Shown: positions 1-13,500 of the stretch, in pieces
Position numbering within the stretch: position 1 is the first letter of the stretch
Layout: every line of letters begins with the position of its first letter
Origin: Synchiropus splendidus
Taxonomy: Eukaryota > Chordata > Actinopteri > Syngnathiformes > Callionymidae
Direction of reading: 5' to 3'
NCBI RefSeq assembly: GCF_027744825.2
Contig: NC_071334.1
Span: 35,867,937 to 35,931,936, forward strand
Length of the DNA: 64,000 nt
Notes under the pieces: generated by a model
Seen by the model: the letters and a program-made list of their open reading frames with translations, nothing else
Database searches by the model: none
Told to the model about the DNA's origin: nothing
Translations under genes and position numbers: made by a program

Positions 1-29
1 TTTAATCTTGTACACTCTTTGATCCAAAG

Positions 30-3000
30 GAATCAGCAGCGGATTCTGAAGCGAAAAGTGAGGAGCTCAGCCGAGCAGTTGAAGAACTGCATAAACTGCT
101 GAAAGATGCGGGAGAAGGTGCCCACATTTTTTACAAAATCTGAATTATGCATTTTCTTGAGATTGTGTGCAAGGTCTGTAATGAAAGTTTGTGGTTTTTC
201 ATTAAATGTTCAAGATATTGTTTGTTACAGCCAACAAGGCTCTGGAAGAGAATTTACAGGAAATAAACTGTGGCAAAGACAAAACAGTTGATGAGTTGAA
301 GGAAAAAATCCGAATCCTTGAGAAGGAACTGGAAAATGCCAATGACCTGTTGTCCAATTCCAAACAAAGAGGTAGTATTTGATGTCCATTTGTATATTTT
401 TGTTTTCTTTATGGGTTAACTTTGGTTTTCCAGTCTGTTCAACATCTATCCTGACAGAGGAGCAAGTGATAACCATGTCCCCGACTGCTGCTGTTGTGTC
501 CAAGATAAAACCTGGAATGAAGCTCACTGAGGTATTAAAATCAATATCTTAATGTTGTAATTAATGTTTGTCATTCTGATTCTTTTTCTTTTCTGTTCAT
601 GGATGTATATTGAATAATTGTTTAAAAAAAACAGTCCCAGCATTAGGTTAAGAGGAATTTAGAGATTTGTTTTTTGAGTTGGTGGGGATAGGTTTCAAAG
701 TTGCACATTGGTCTTTCGCTTTCAAATTTTCAAATTTTTTGACAGTTCTCAAATGTCACCTGTTTGGTCTCATTATTTATATTCTTGAAGGTTTATCAAG
801 AAGTATATTGGGAACTTTTCTGCAATTGAATGTATAAATACTTTGTTCCTTCAGATATATTCTGCGTATTTGGAAAACCAGGAGCAACTGCAGTTGGAGC
901 GGCTTGAAAACAAGCGAGTCAACAAGTATTTGGACGATATTGTGCAGGAGGTGGAGGCAAAGGCCCCCATACTGAAGCGTCAGAGAGATGAGCATGAACG
1001 CATGCAGAAATCTGTGGCCAGTCTCTCAGCCAAGCTTGAACAGGCAGTGAAGGTATTTACAACAGTTTTCTTCTCTTAACGTCCATGGGTCTATTATAAA
1101 ATTTTAGCTGTATTGTTTTTTTAAAACACCAGTGGTTTTATTTTTTTTTCTTCAGGATGTTTACCGCTTGCAGAATGAGACTGATGAAGCTAACAAGCGC
1201 TCCTCAGTCCTGGAGAGGGAAAACCAAAGATGTGAAATCCAGATCAAAGACATGACTAAACAGGTGGGTGATGGGGGACAACTAATTTTGACTCCAGGCA
1301 CTGGTACTAGAGTGGTTTCTCTTTCACACTAGTTGCGTGTGCTTCTCATTGAGCTCGAAGAGGCTCGGGGAAACCATGTGTTGCCTGATTCAGAGGTGAG
1401 CTCGGCCAACGTCAGCAGCACCTCAGAATTGATAAGCCAACACCTAGTGACCTACCGCAGTGTGGAGGAGCTTCAGATGCAGAACCAGCGCCTGCTAGTG
1501 TCACTGAGAGAACTAGCGGATGAGAAAGAGAAAGAAGAACTGGAGGCCTCTGTTGATAAGTACGTAAACATCTTAAAAGCAGAACAATAGTGTTATTTTC
1601 ATGCTTTACTTGAAGCAGAAATATAAACCTCAGCTTTCGTCAAAGTAGTTATAAACACAAATGCGGTCAGAAAATCCTTATAACTACATGTGAAATGCTT
1701 TTGTTTATGAAATTGTTTTTCATTAAATGGTCGGGCCACACTTGGAGTCTAGCGTCTGTGCTGGCCTCAGTAGGGATAGGTAGGCCTTTCCGCAGGCATG
1801 GTTCAGCAAAACAGAACTGCAGACTGTTTTTATTGTTGGTGTGTGAGACTTATATATATTTAACCTTATATATTTGTGCCTTCATGTCCGCTAACAAAAG
1901 AAGTGCCAAAGATTTTGTTCAGTTCACATCACTTGATGTGAAGTGATTTTAATTTTTTTCTGGGCAAACATAGTAAACATGGAGATCAGGCTTTAATAAT
2001 AAACTCACTTCATGCGGCAAACTAAGTTGATGAGTTCCCCCAAATTTCGCCCTTCACTTGTTTTCGTTTTTGCAACTTGCAATTATTTGTTTCATTTAGA
2101 CATTCATATCTAGCTTGATGTTACATCTGATCTAATAAGCCCTTAAGCAGACTGTTTTGTCGTAGGCGTGCTGAGCTCGAGGAGGACTGGAAGAAAGCAC
2201 TGGCTGAGGTAGAGTCCCTGAAGGAGCAACGTGGCCAACAAATAAAGTTGACTGAATCTATTGTAAGACAAAGAGACATGTACCGTGTGCTGCTGGCCCA
2301 AGCCACTGGTGTCAACTTCCCACAGCAAGGTAGTGCCAATTCTGAAATATTTTTGATCAAAAAGCATCTTCGATGCATATGCTAGTGCATTCAGCTATTC
2401 ACACAGTAGTTGATACTATGTGTGTGAAAGAGCTCAGTTATCAAGGCAATCACTCAATAAAGGTTTGAATCTAGGCAACCAAAGAAACGTTTTGTCTTCT
2501 ATCTAGACTGACTTCGTCAGTTCTGGTGAGATGGGTTGGGAGTCCAGGCTTGTATCAGACATGCTGAATGGTAATGACCAGGTGTTATGTAGTAGACTTC
2601 AAACCAGTGTAGTGGATGACAATAAGTCAGCATTATGCTAATGGTGTTACGTTGATTCAAATCTTTAGTTGGCACTAATATGCAGAATATGTGAAAATAA
2701 ATAGTCGTTTGTTCTTCTGTTTAAGGGGCATTGCCTGAGGAATTTACACACACATCCACTCCTCGCCGTTCACCAGCAACGACTCCCACATCTGGAACCC
2801 CAACTGCACTTGTATCCATGGCAACAGACTCTGCTGAAGCAATGGAGGCAAAGGCGGCCTTACGACAGGTTGATTTAAAATCTTGTCTTTACTTAATTAG
2901 CCATACATCTTAAACTTTGTTCTTGTGTGTGTGTGCATACTTTCCTGTTTGTATCATTCATATTGCATTTAGAGTAAAACGAAAAACAAAATGTCTTCAG

Positions 3001-6000
3001 CTGCAGGATGTGTTTACCACATACAAGAAGGAGCGTGTGGAGAGTGACAAAGTGATGATGGTGCAAAGTGAGAAACTCCAGGAGCAGCTTTCCGACCTTC
3101 GCTCTCAGAATACTAAGATCTCTACGCAGCTAGAATTTGCCTCAAAAAGGTGTGTTTGGAAATCCTACCATACACTCCAACTAAGACAAAGGTAGCTTGT
3201 GGTGGCAGAATGTCCTACTGCAAATGTTTTCAGTGGCACTGCACGCATCAATTTATTTTGGATGCTTTGAGTTGGCAAAGTAGTGTGCAAAATGTTTACA
3301 TGGCAGTATGGTGGTGATCTTTGTTTCTGTTTAATAAAATGTTATACAACCTACTTTTACAATAGTAAAATTACAGTCTCATCTGGTAAATCAAAATTCA
3401 GGTTATATTTGTTATTTTGCTTCACATTTTCTTTTTGCCTCCCCCACTTTTAAAATCCATGTAGGTATGAAATGCTGCAGGACAATGTTGAAGGTTACAG
3501 AAAAGACATTGCCTCTCTCAGAGAGAAGGATCAGAAGGCATCGTCAGCCGTGCAAAAGCACGAACAAACCATCCATACTCTTAATCAAGATCTTCAAACT
3601 GCAAAGGAGAAACTAACGATGACTGAGGTTTGACTCTCCTGTTGTTTTAGCCATGTTCAGTCCCAGAGTTTTCCATTGATAGAGAAGTTTGCACTTGTAT
3701 GTTGATTTTTATATATATCTATATAGATTTTTTTTTTTTTTTTGCCTTAACTCTTCTTAGGGTCGTGCTGAGAGTCTGCGTAAGGAGAGAGACATGCTGA
3801 AGCTCATTGAATCTCAATTGAATCAAGAGAAGGATTCAATTCTGAGCCACCAAAAGAGCCAGAGCATGCTGCTATCGAATCTGCAGGCTATTCAGGTAAT
3901 TGCTTTTGACTGCTGTCTTACTTATCACAACATGAAGATGATTGTCATCATCGATTGTCCTTTAGAGACAAACATTCTGCAGGACTGGCTATTTAGGTTG
4001 CCCAGATTGTTGGGTCAGGGACCAGGGTTAGGCCCTCGGAAATTGTATTTTTTTTTCCAATCCTTGTTGTTCATAGTTTTTCTTGTTATTGCAAGTTTCA
4101 TTTCAGTCAATTAATTTTGCTTCTTCATTTGCAGGCAACTCTTGAACGATCTGAGACAGATACACGCCAACGTCTCAACGTCCAGCTCGAGAAACAGGAG
4201 CGGGAGATATCTCAGCTCCAGAAGAGGTTGGAGCAGGAGGTGGAGCAGCGGCATTTGCTTACCAGAAATCAAGATGTAAGAACTCCCTTAAAAAAAGAAA
4301 AAAGAAAAGGATAGCTGTGCAGATATTGAGTGCGTCATTCAAAATGAATTAAATTCAAATTTTATTGTTATTCATTGTCATAATTTGTGTTTTTCTGTCC
4401 CGCTAGTCTTGTTGTGGTAAAATGTGCACTTGTTTTCCTTGATGCTTTGTACAATTGGTATTCAATAGAGGCATTTAACAATATTGTTTCCTGAAAGGTC
4501 TGGGGGATATTTAGCCAGAGTGTTCAGCTTTGATCAAACTGTGGATGTACGTTTTTTTTTTTTTTTTCCTTCAAACAGATCCAGTTAATGGATGTGAAAA
4601 GGCAATTGGAGACCCAAGTGGCTCTTCACCAGAAAACTAAAGAACTGTTGAATTCTGCTGAGTTGGAGTTGAATACAGTCAGGTTCAAGCAAGGCACTGG
4701 AGATATGGGTCACCTCCTCAGTTCTCCCGCTACACCAATCATTCGAGGTAATAAACTTGAACAACCAAACTTGCAGAGGGAAATTCACAATGTCATAATT
4801 GTGAATTTCCCAAATGTCATAATTCCATTTAATCATCAAAGCTGTCCATGTTTTGACTGGCACCTGAACAAATTGGAATCAAATACTGTAATATTTAATA
4901 TAGGTATTTTGTTGTAACAGAGATCTCTTGCGACAACTTCCTGTTTTTGCTAACAAACAGCACTGTGTTTTTCAATCCTCATTCAGGTTTGTCAATTTCA
5001 GATCAAGACAGGGAAGATGTGCAGGGTCGTCTGAGACTTGCTGAAACACGAGCAGAGGAGCTGGCGGAGAGCCTCCGTGCAGCGACCACCAACATGGAAC
5101 AGTACAGAGCCATGGCACAGAGCTTGGAAGAGTCTCTAGACAAAGAGAAGCAGGTGCTGCTGTTATACACCCTTGAATCAGTATTTATCTAATTATGTCT
5201 CTGTTATCACGGACATGTATGAATAAACTGATTTGTTAAACTAGCAACCATCAATTGCATAATGTTGCTTAATTCTGATTTATCACACTGTGTATGAAGT
5301 TACAAATATAATAGTGAAAAATACTACAAAAGTAGTTAATTGTGCATTTTAATTAAATAATACTGACACATTTATGAAAGGACATAAACTATTGTAAAGA
5401 ATCATGGTGCTCCAAACACAGACTTAAGTGAGTCATTAGCTGTTTTTTCTGAACTCGGCTCAGCTTAATTATTATAAACACAGATGCTTCCACTGTTCAT
5501 CATTGTAATGCCCAGCAATGTCCAATAGTCGCCAGTGACAACATTTGGACTATGTAATAAAGATGTCGGGTTTTTCTGGGTTTTTTTGCTCACTTAAATG
5601 TGTTTACGGTTTGGCTTTTTTCTCTCCAATAATACAACTCTTCAGGTGACTGAGGAGGCTCGGTCTTCAATTGAAACTCGTATGAGAGAAGCTAGAGAAG
5701 AGTATCATAAGCTGGAGGAGAAACTTCTTGAAGCTGAAAAACAAAAACAAGACTTATTGGAGCAAAATAAGCAAGGCTTGGTGGCTCTGGAGGAGCAGGT
5801 AAACAGCATTTGTTATTTTGTTAAAACGGTTGGTGACTGACCTTTTAGTTGATGCTTGTGTATTTCGACATCTTTTTCCCTGTAGATGGAAACGCTGAGA
5901 CAGAGTCTTAGTAATGCGGAGTCCAATCACCAGATGGCGCTATTGAGAGTGTCTAGTGCAGAGGCACTGCAGCAACAGGCTTTGCAGGACAGTCAGGCAC

Positions 6001-9000
6001 AGGTAACAACTTTTCAATGACACAAATTCATATTTGAAGAGTTATTTAGATATTCTTGCCGCAAATATCAAACTTGAATTGCTGTAATCCAATGTGTGCT
6101 AAATATCAAGCTTTAAATCGTGTGTGCACGGAACCATCCTTCAACTTTGAATTCCAAAGCAGAAGCGTTGAGCTGTAATTATTCGCTTACCAATTTCCAT
6201 TCAATATTGTGTGAGGTCATGAAGATGTCTTTTTTTGTCTGTTTAATTAGTGATTAAAGTTTTTTGTCTTGCACTGCAGGCCAAGCTTGCAGCTGAAGCC
6301 CAAGACAAGTATGAGAGGGAGATGATGCTGCATGCTGCAGATGTTGAGGCTTTGCAAGTGGCAAAGACCCAAGCATTACAAGCTGCAGCTGCTAAACATC
6401 AGCTGGAGGAGAGATCCCAGAGACTCGGTGTTGAGCTCCTGGAAGCCAGAGTCTCCTGGGAAGAGCAGGAGAAGATTCTTAAAGTAAGTTTGGCTGTTTT
6501 AAGTAAATGCTCAAGTATGATTGAGTCTCATTTACTCCTTATTTTGTGGGGGGGGGGGTGGATTTCTCTGCTCACACTCAACTGTCTTAACATGGTTTCT
6601 GATTTTTCAGGAAGAGATGTCCAAGCTGGAAAAGAATTACGAAGAGTTGCAAAGACAAAACACTCTCCTGCATGAGCAGATTCAGTCCATGAGTGCCAAG
6701 ATGGTTGAGAAATTGCAACATGGTGTTGGGGAAAGTTCCCTGAATCTCTCGCTGAATGAGGAAGGCAAATCTGAAGACCAAGTACTTGAGATTCTTAGGT
6801 ATTGCATTTGAGTGCTTTAACAAGTAGTTTGTTACTGTCTTTTACACTTGTTGCTTTCGCTTTGTCTTGTGCAGATTTGTACGAAGAGAGAAGGAGTTAG
6901 CCGAGTCTCGTTTTGAAGTTGCCCAGGGAGAGAGTTTGCGTTATCGCCTGAGAGTGGAGCACCTTGAACGAGAGCTGAAAGAAGTGACAGACAGTCTTAG
7001 GGCTGCAGAAGAAAAAATGCAGGTATGATGCCAATACTCATTATTTTCCCACACTTATGTGATTTACCACTGTAATGCATAGTTGTGGTACTTGCATCCA
7101 ACGGCTGCAGCTCATGATCGCCCGATATCCGTGAAATTCATGTGGTCAGTGTTGTGGCCAGCACTCTGCCTCAATGATATGTGATCGGCAGCAAAGGTCC
7201 TGATCGGAGCATCCCTAATGCATAGTCATAATTTCATAAATGTAAGAATATTATTCCTAACAGACTAATTCTGTTTTATGTCTCAGGTTACATCAAAGAC
7301 TCTCGCTCAGCATGATGAGCTGATGAAGAAAACTGAAACGATGAGTATCTTGATTGAGACAAACAAGATGTTGAGAGAGGACAAGGATAAGATGGAGCAG
7401 GAACTTCAGGAAACACAAACAAAGGTATTCCAACTAAGTGACTGTGCTCATTCAAGCATTATGTTGATATTTTTCATGTATTGAAACTGGGGTGCAGCGA
7501 ACCGACTTTTATGGTCCCAATGCCGATACTTGGGCTTTGGGTATCAACCAATACCAGTGTTAAAGTAAACTAAGTAACTAAGTTTGGTTAAGTTCAGTTT
7601 AGTACACTAACTTTCTCTCCATGTAGTGGGATAACACTGGTCATGCTATGAGTAAAAGGCAAATTGATATGGAATATTTATTTAAACAAAGTTTTTCCCA
7701 AATGTTGCCTGCACTACGTGCTTCAAAACACAGTAAAAAGTATTTCTAGCAGAACTACGCGCGGCACCGCTTCAAATTGGACTGGAGAGGAACGAACAGA
7801 CAACAGAAAATCAACCTGAAAAGTGACATGGATCCAGGAAAATTTCATAATAAGACAGGTTATTTTGATGCATTTTACTGTCAGAGCAAAAGGAAAATCA
7901 AAGCATGGGCTGCAGCTCCACGCTGTAGGAAATGGAAAACAATGTACGGCACCTGACTATTTGAGTGTGAATGCCTATCGTTCATGATCGATTGTACTTT
8001 TGACATGAACTCTAAACAGTTGAAAATGTATTAGATCCATCCATGAGACTGCAGACACGGTTGTCTGATCAGCTGATTTATGGCCCACTCCAGAGAATCG
8101 CAGACCCAGATGAAGCAGCATGACAAGATTGTTTTTTTTTTTTTTTTTGATGGTAGATCTAGTCTCAGGTTTCATTAATATAAACAGTTTAACAATGACA
8201 CCTGTATTTACAGAGACTCAGCCATCATTTTATTTGATGATCCACGGATCTAAGTTGAATAGCGCATTCACACGTGATCTAATTTGTTAGTTCAGCGTTT
8301 CACATAATTATATTCTTAACTAAACTTGTGACATGTGTTTGTATAATTCATAATCGATCGCTCATCAAAGCACTTCCCTCACACATCTGCTGCAGCCTTG
8401 CATTCATTCATTCAGAAAAAAGCAAGATTTTATGTTCTATTTATTTATTTTGATTAATCTGAAACATTACTGTTGAATTTCTATCAGTTGAAAAAGATGG
8501 AGCAGGAAGTTCTTCCGATTCAGCAAGCTAACACGGAACTCAGTGAAAAGAGTGGAATGTTACAGGCTGAAAAGAAAATTCTGGAGGATGAGATAAAACG
8601 CTGGAAGAATCGCACTCAGGTGAGAGAAAATTTTGTTTCTTATCATTGACACCTATTTGCCATGGTAGTAATTATGGTTATTTTAACCATACTGAAATTT
8701 TTTACTGTCGTAGTCCTGTTGCACCATGTGTCAGCAACTACCAGTGAAATGATTAGAATGAGCATTTGGATTTACTGAGTTTCTGAGAGAGCGAAAAATT
8801 TGTGCGACTAATGTTAATCTCTCGTTGGTAGCATTTGGTGAGCCAGCAAAAGGATTCTGATCCTGAAGAGTACAAGCGGCTCCATTCCGAAAAGGAGATG
8901 CACATTAAACGAATCCAGCAACTCGCCGAAGAAAATAATAAACTTAAAACTGAGGCAACCAGGTGAGGAGGCTCTTTGTGATTACATCTGTATACGATCG

Positions 9001-10570
9001 TCAATAAAGAATAGTTGAATTTGTTCTTGCTTAAGCATCATGGATGATGTGGTAAAGTACCAAAAATAAAAAAATGTCATCTCAGTAAAATCTACATTTT
9101 TAAATATACATTTTTACCTCATGCTGTTTCTAGAAAATGTTTTTAAACTGTTGCTTGGTTTGTTGTGTATCCAAGTTGGATGTCATTTCACCTTGCATAA
9201 TCTCTTCATGTTCTCTTCATTTGGGTCAACTTTAAATGATTACGATTTGAAGTAGTCATCCAAAATGCTTTTTCATAATTGATCAGTCAATTTATTCACC
9301 TCTGTCTTCAGATCCAATAATCATACAGTTTCCCTGCAAAGCCAGCTCCAACATCTGCGGGAGAGTTTGAACAAGTTAACAGATGAGAGAAATGCTCTAA
9401 AGAAGGAAGTAGAGACAAAGAATCAGGAACTCCTGAATAAGATTCGGACCGTGACACAAGTGAAGAAAATCGGTCGTCGCTACAAAGTTCAGTATGATGA
9501 GCTCAAGTTGGCACACGACAAGGTAAAAGAAAAGATGATTGATTCGAAAGTTTGGAAGGAGAAGTCATCACTGTCTTCTATTCAGATGGTGTCTGAGGCT
9601 GCTGCAGGCCCGTCTCAAGACGAGGAGGCCAGGCAGGCCTCAGAACAGGAACTGCAAAGTCTCAAAGATGCTCTTATGCAGTCCGAAGCAAAGGCCAAAA
9701 AACTGGAGGGACAGTGGGAGACGATTAACAAGGTGAATCATCTCGGTAGTTTCACAAATTAAAGGTACATTCACACCAAACCCGACTTTGTGCTACTCTC
9801 ATCTGTGCATCCGTGCGTCCATCAGATCCTTTAGAGTAATCTTGGTGAGTCAGTGAATGCCAGCATTCAATAAGCTTCTCCTTCCATTTCACTTCTTTGT
9901 CTTGTTGATGAATTTCCTGTCTCTGCATCGATCACCATAAAACTGTTCTCTGTCACATGTTATCGTAGCTCTGCATTGACTTGGCATGTAAATCACTTGC
10001 TTTTGTGGCAGAGATCTTGTTTGGTGTGAACGTACCTTTTAAACTACGCTGTGCCTTGGTCATTTCCAATTCTCACACACACACATATTTCTCACAGGTG
10101 GTAGTAGAGCGGGAGGCAGAGACGCGTGGCGCTCAGGAACAGACACAGAGACTGCAGTCAGAGCTGACCAGGCTGAGACAGGAGCTTCAAGATAAGGTCA
10201 CTCAGGACGATGCACTGAGGCAGCAGATGACTGATAAAGAGGAGAAGACTAAGAAGGCGATTGTTTTTGCAAGGCAAAAAATCAACCAGCTCATAGGTAC
10301 GATGGTACTCAACATTTTAAGCCTTTTAATTCAAACATTCTTTGAACGCTTTGTCTCAGACTACTCATTTCTTCAGCTGTTAAGGAACAACTGAAAAAGG
10401 AAAACGATGAGCTCAAGCAGCAGCGTGAGGAGCTGGAGGTGCGAGTGAGTGCACTCAAATCTCAGTATGAAGGGCGCTTTAGTCGCCAGGAAAGAGAACT
10501 GAGAGAACTTCGAGGACAGCAGGAGAGACAAGAACAGCGAGATGAACCATCTGAGGCAGGACCAAGCAAG
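30..10570 (+). CDS. tpr: tpr exons 1-26 of the window: coiled-coil rod
   Basis: These exons encode almost uninterrupted heptad-type sequence rich in E, K, Q, L and R, the parallel coiled-coil rod that anchors TPR at the pore. Diagnostic conserved stretches include [14 protein letters not shown] (exon 30-117), [20 protein letters not shown] (855-1052), SIVRQRDMY (2166-2329), [19 protein letters not shown] (3001-3149 into 3465), [16 protein letters not shown] (6280-6483), [17 protein letters not shown] (8488-8619) and [16 protein letters not shown] [13 protein letters not shown] (9312-9522). Exon 1333-1559 ends at a GTACGT donor in phase 2, so its last codon is completed by the G at 2166. The short interval 9523-9585 may be intron or coding; see the separate entry. 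Confidence 0.94.
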
Positions 10571-13500
10571 GTGAGTATTTCCATTCTTGGCAGCAGCTAC
10601 CAGTTACCTAATTCCATCACTAATTCCGCCTCTGCTTAGACACAGGAGCAGCAGAGGAGCACAGAACAGAGACAGATAAGTCTGAAGACAACCCCTGCTG
10701 CTGACAGGGGCAGGTACGTTGGAAAGCTAGAGATTCTTTATAAATCATTCAACTGGCCTCTTTTATGTTGGTTTGAGACAGTCCCTTTTTTCCCTCCAAT
10801 ATTCTCAGTGCTAGCTCTTCTGAGCCTCCCACCGCAAATATAAAACCAACGCCTGTCGTGGCCACTGCCAGCAAACCGCCTGTTAATCCTGGTAACAAAC
10901 CCACTCCAAGGGCCAGCATCAGACCAATGATCACCCCGGCCACTGTGCCCACCCCAACACCCACTGCAACCGTCATGCCCACCACACAGGTGGAGACCCA
11001 AGAAGGTAGGTTTAGAAATTAAATCATCCACTTTATAAGTAAAACTATATAGTTTCATTGGCCCTCTGACTTGTACTCGGGTGCAACACATGCATTATAT
11101 TCCAGAAATAATAACAATTTCACATTAAATTAAATTTCTTTTTGACCAACATGACTAAGACGTAAACGTTACATTATGTGACGTGATGCGCAGCAATAAT
11201 TTTGATTCTCACACCACTGATCAAGAATGTTGTTCTCCATGCCACTAATCTTATGTGATCGCATGCGATTAAGCCACACATTTTTACAGATTGTGAATTG
11301 CTGATCTAGTCAGCGGAGATGACCGACCGATGAGCCAAGTCTGAATTTCGTGGTTTCTGCTCAAATCTCTTCCCAGACAGCTGCCCTCCGAGCTCAATTC
11401 AAACTGAAATGGATTTTCTGAGACATGCCTCAGTGTAGGAAATCCTTTCCAAAGTTTGAAGTAATTTAGGATACAGCGTTAATGACAGGGGGAGCCAACT
11501 AGTCAGAGGCTAGAGTTACTGTTTCACACATCAACATGTTCATGAAAAAAATCCTGAGATGCCAACATCCTGAGATAAGATCGTAGCGTCTAAATAAACA
11601 GTTTTCACATTTCTGGAATTGTTGCAGACACAAAAGAGGTGACCTGCGTGAATCATGCAGAGTCTATGAGAATAGTTTTTGAATGTTGTGGAGGGTATTT
11701 CTGACACAGCCATTCCAACTGTAAAATGCTATATTGCCCGTTATTAGTCTAATTCTCTGTATTAATGAGCCGCTGATCGCTCACACACACTTTCCACCTT
11801 CACATCCCAGAATCCACTCATTCATACATCTGTCTCTTTCTCTCTTTCTTTCTGGGCTATTGCCAATTTTTGAAATGCCCGTCGATAGTGATTTTTACAT
11901 TTTATTTTGAGTAAACCTTCAATGTTGCTTTATTGAAAAACAATATCCCAATTAATGCCAATAATAAATAAATAATGCATAAAAAATAAAATTCATGAGT
12001 CAATAAAAAAAGCAACAATTTAGACGTAACGAGTAAGTAACAGCAAAACAGCTCTTAAGTGTGCCAAGCTTCTATCAGTCCGACAAGGACTGAAAAAGGC
12101 TGGCCGTTAAAAAACCATGAATTCCATGAGTTTCCTTGTAGCCGTGTGCTTCTCACCACTCAATACAGCCAGCACTAATCTGTAGTGACCGTCTCTCATC
12201 TAGCATTTAGCATTACCATCTTTAAACTTTTGAGATTTGTAGTGTTGTAAGGCATTACTGCAGTCAAACTCAAACTTGCCTTCCAAACATCTCAGCTGTG
12301 CGGAATTACTTCAGTCCTGGGTTGTGCAGTATCTACAGTATATATGAGTCAGTTGGAACCCGAAGTACATGTGAAGTGGAGCGATTAGTGTTCGCTGACA
12401 AAACATACAGACTTCTAGTTGCATTTTCTAATTAATACACAATCAACAATAATGGTGAAAAGATATCCAGATGTCCTTAAAAAAAGAGGAAATGGAAAAC
12501 AATGTACGGCACCTGACTATTTGAGTGTGAATGCCTATCGTTCATGATCGTTGTTTTAATTGTACTTTTGACATGAACTCTAAACAGTTGAAAATTTATT
12601 AGATCCATCCATAAGACTGCATCTGTGTCTTTCATAGCTATGCAATCTTCAGAAGGCCCACCAGTGGAGCATGTCCCTGTGTATGGCAGTGCCAGTGGCT
12701 CTGTGCGATCAGCCAGTCCCAACATCCAGACCACTTTAGCGAATCCCATGTTAACCGTCCAGCAAACTCAAACACAGGCCACTGCATTCGTCCAGCCAAC
12801 ACAACAGCAAAGTGTGACACACTCCGAGCCCGTGAGTCAAGAGCTGCCCACTGTTGTGATTGAAGCAACAACAAGCTCACAGGTGGAGTGGCCCTCGACA
12901 TCCTCCACCCCGTCTGTGTTTGGCACTGGTGAGAAGCTTGAACAACTAATAATTCATTCATTCATAATTTCCCAAACTCAATCATGTTGAACCTCTAGTT
13001 TCAGCAACACCTGGAACATCCTCATTGTCCAAAAGGCCCCGTGATGAAGAGGAAAGTTCCACAATGGTTACAGACACAGAGACTACCCAGGAGGAGAATT
13101 CCCGTCAACCCATTGCAAAGAAGCTGCGAATTATTCAACGGGTTGGGCCAGAGGTGAAGTGGCTTGACTGTCTAAATAATTTGGATAATCGCAACCAAAT
13201 CTTATTTTCCTGCTGGAATTTTCCAGGAGGAGATAATGGCTGAAGAAAGTGCTGAGGCCGAGGGTGTGGCACCATCCGACAGTCAAGATGATGCCGAAGC
13301 TAGTCAGGTAGGCAACTTAAATCAGACATATCAAGTTACAAATGGGGGACTGGCTACATCCAGTTGAGAAACATTGATAGGCCAAGAACATTTAAGCACC
13401 AGAATTTCTTTATTGCCTGAAATGGAAAAATGGATTTGAAAACATCTTTGCCCTCTGTTCTTCTGACACTGCAGTCAGGGGAATTTGCTGCTCTAGATGA

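Noticed and set aside
10738..11091. Minus-strand open frame opposite tpr exon 28
   Set aside because: It mirrors the Thr/Pro-rich coding strand of tpr, crosses its splice sites and matches no known family. The Gly/Val-rich look comes from the complement of ACC and CCC codons.
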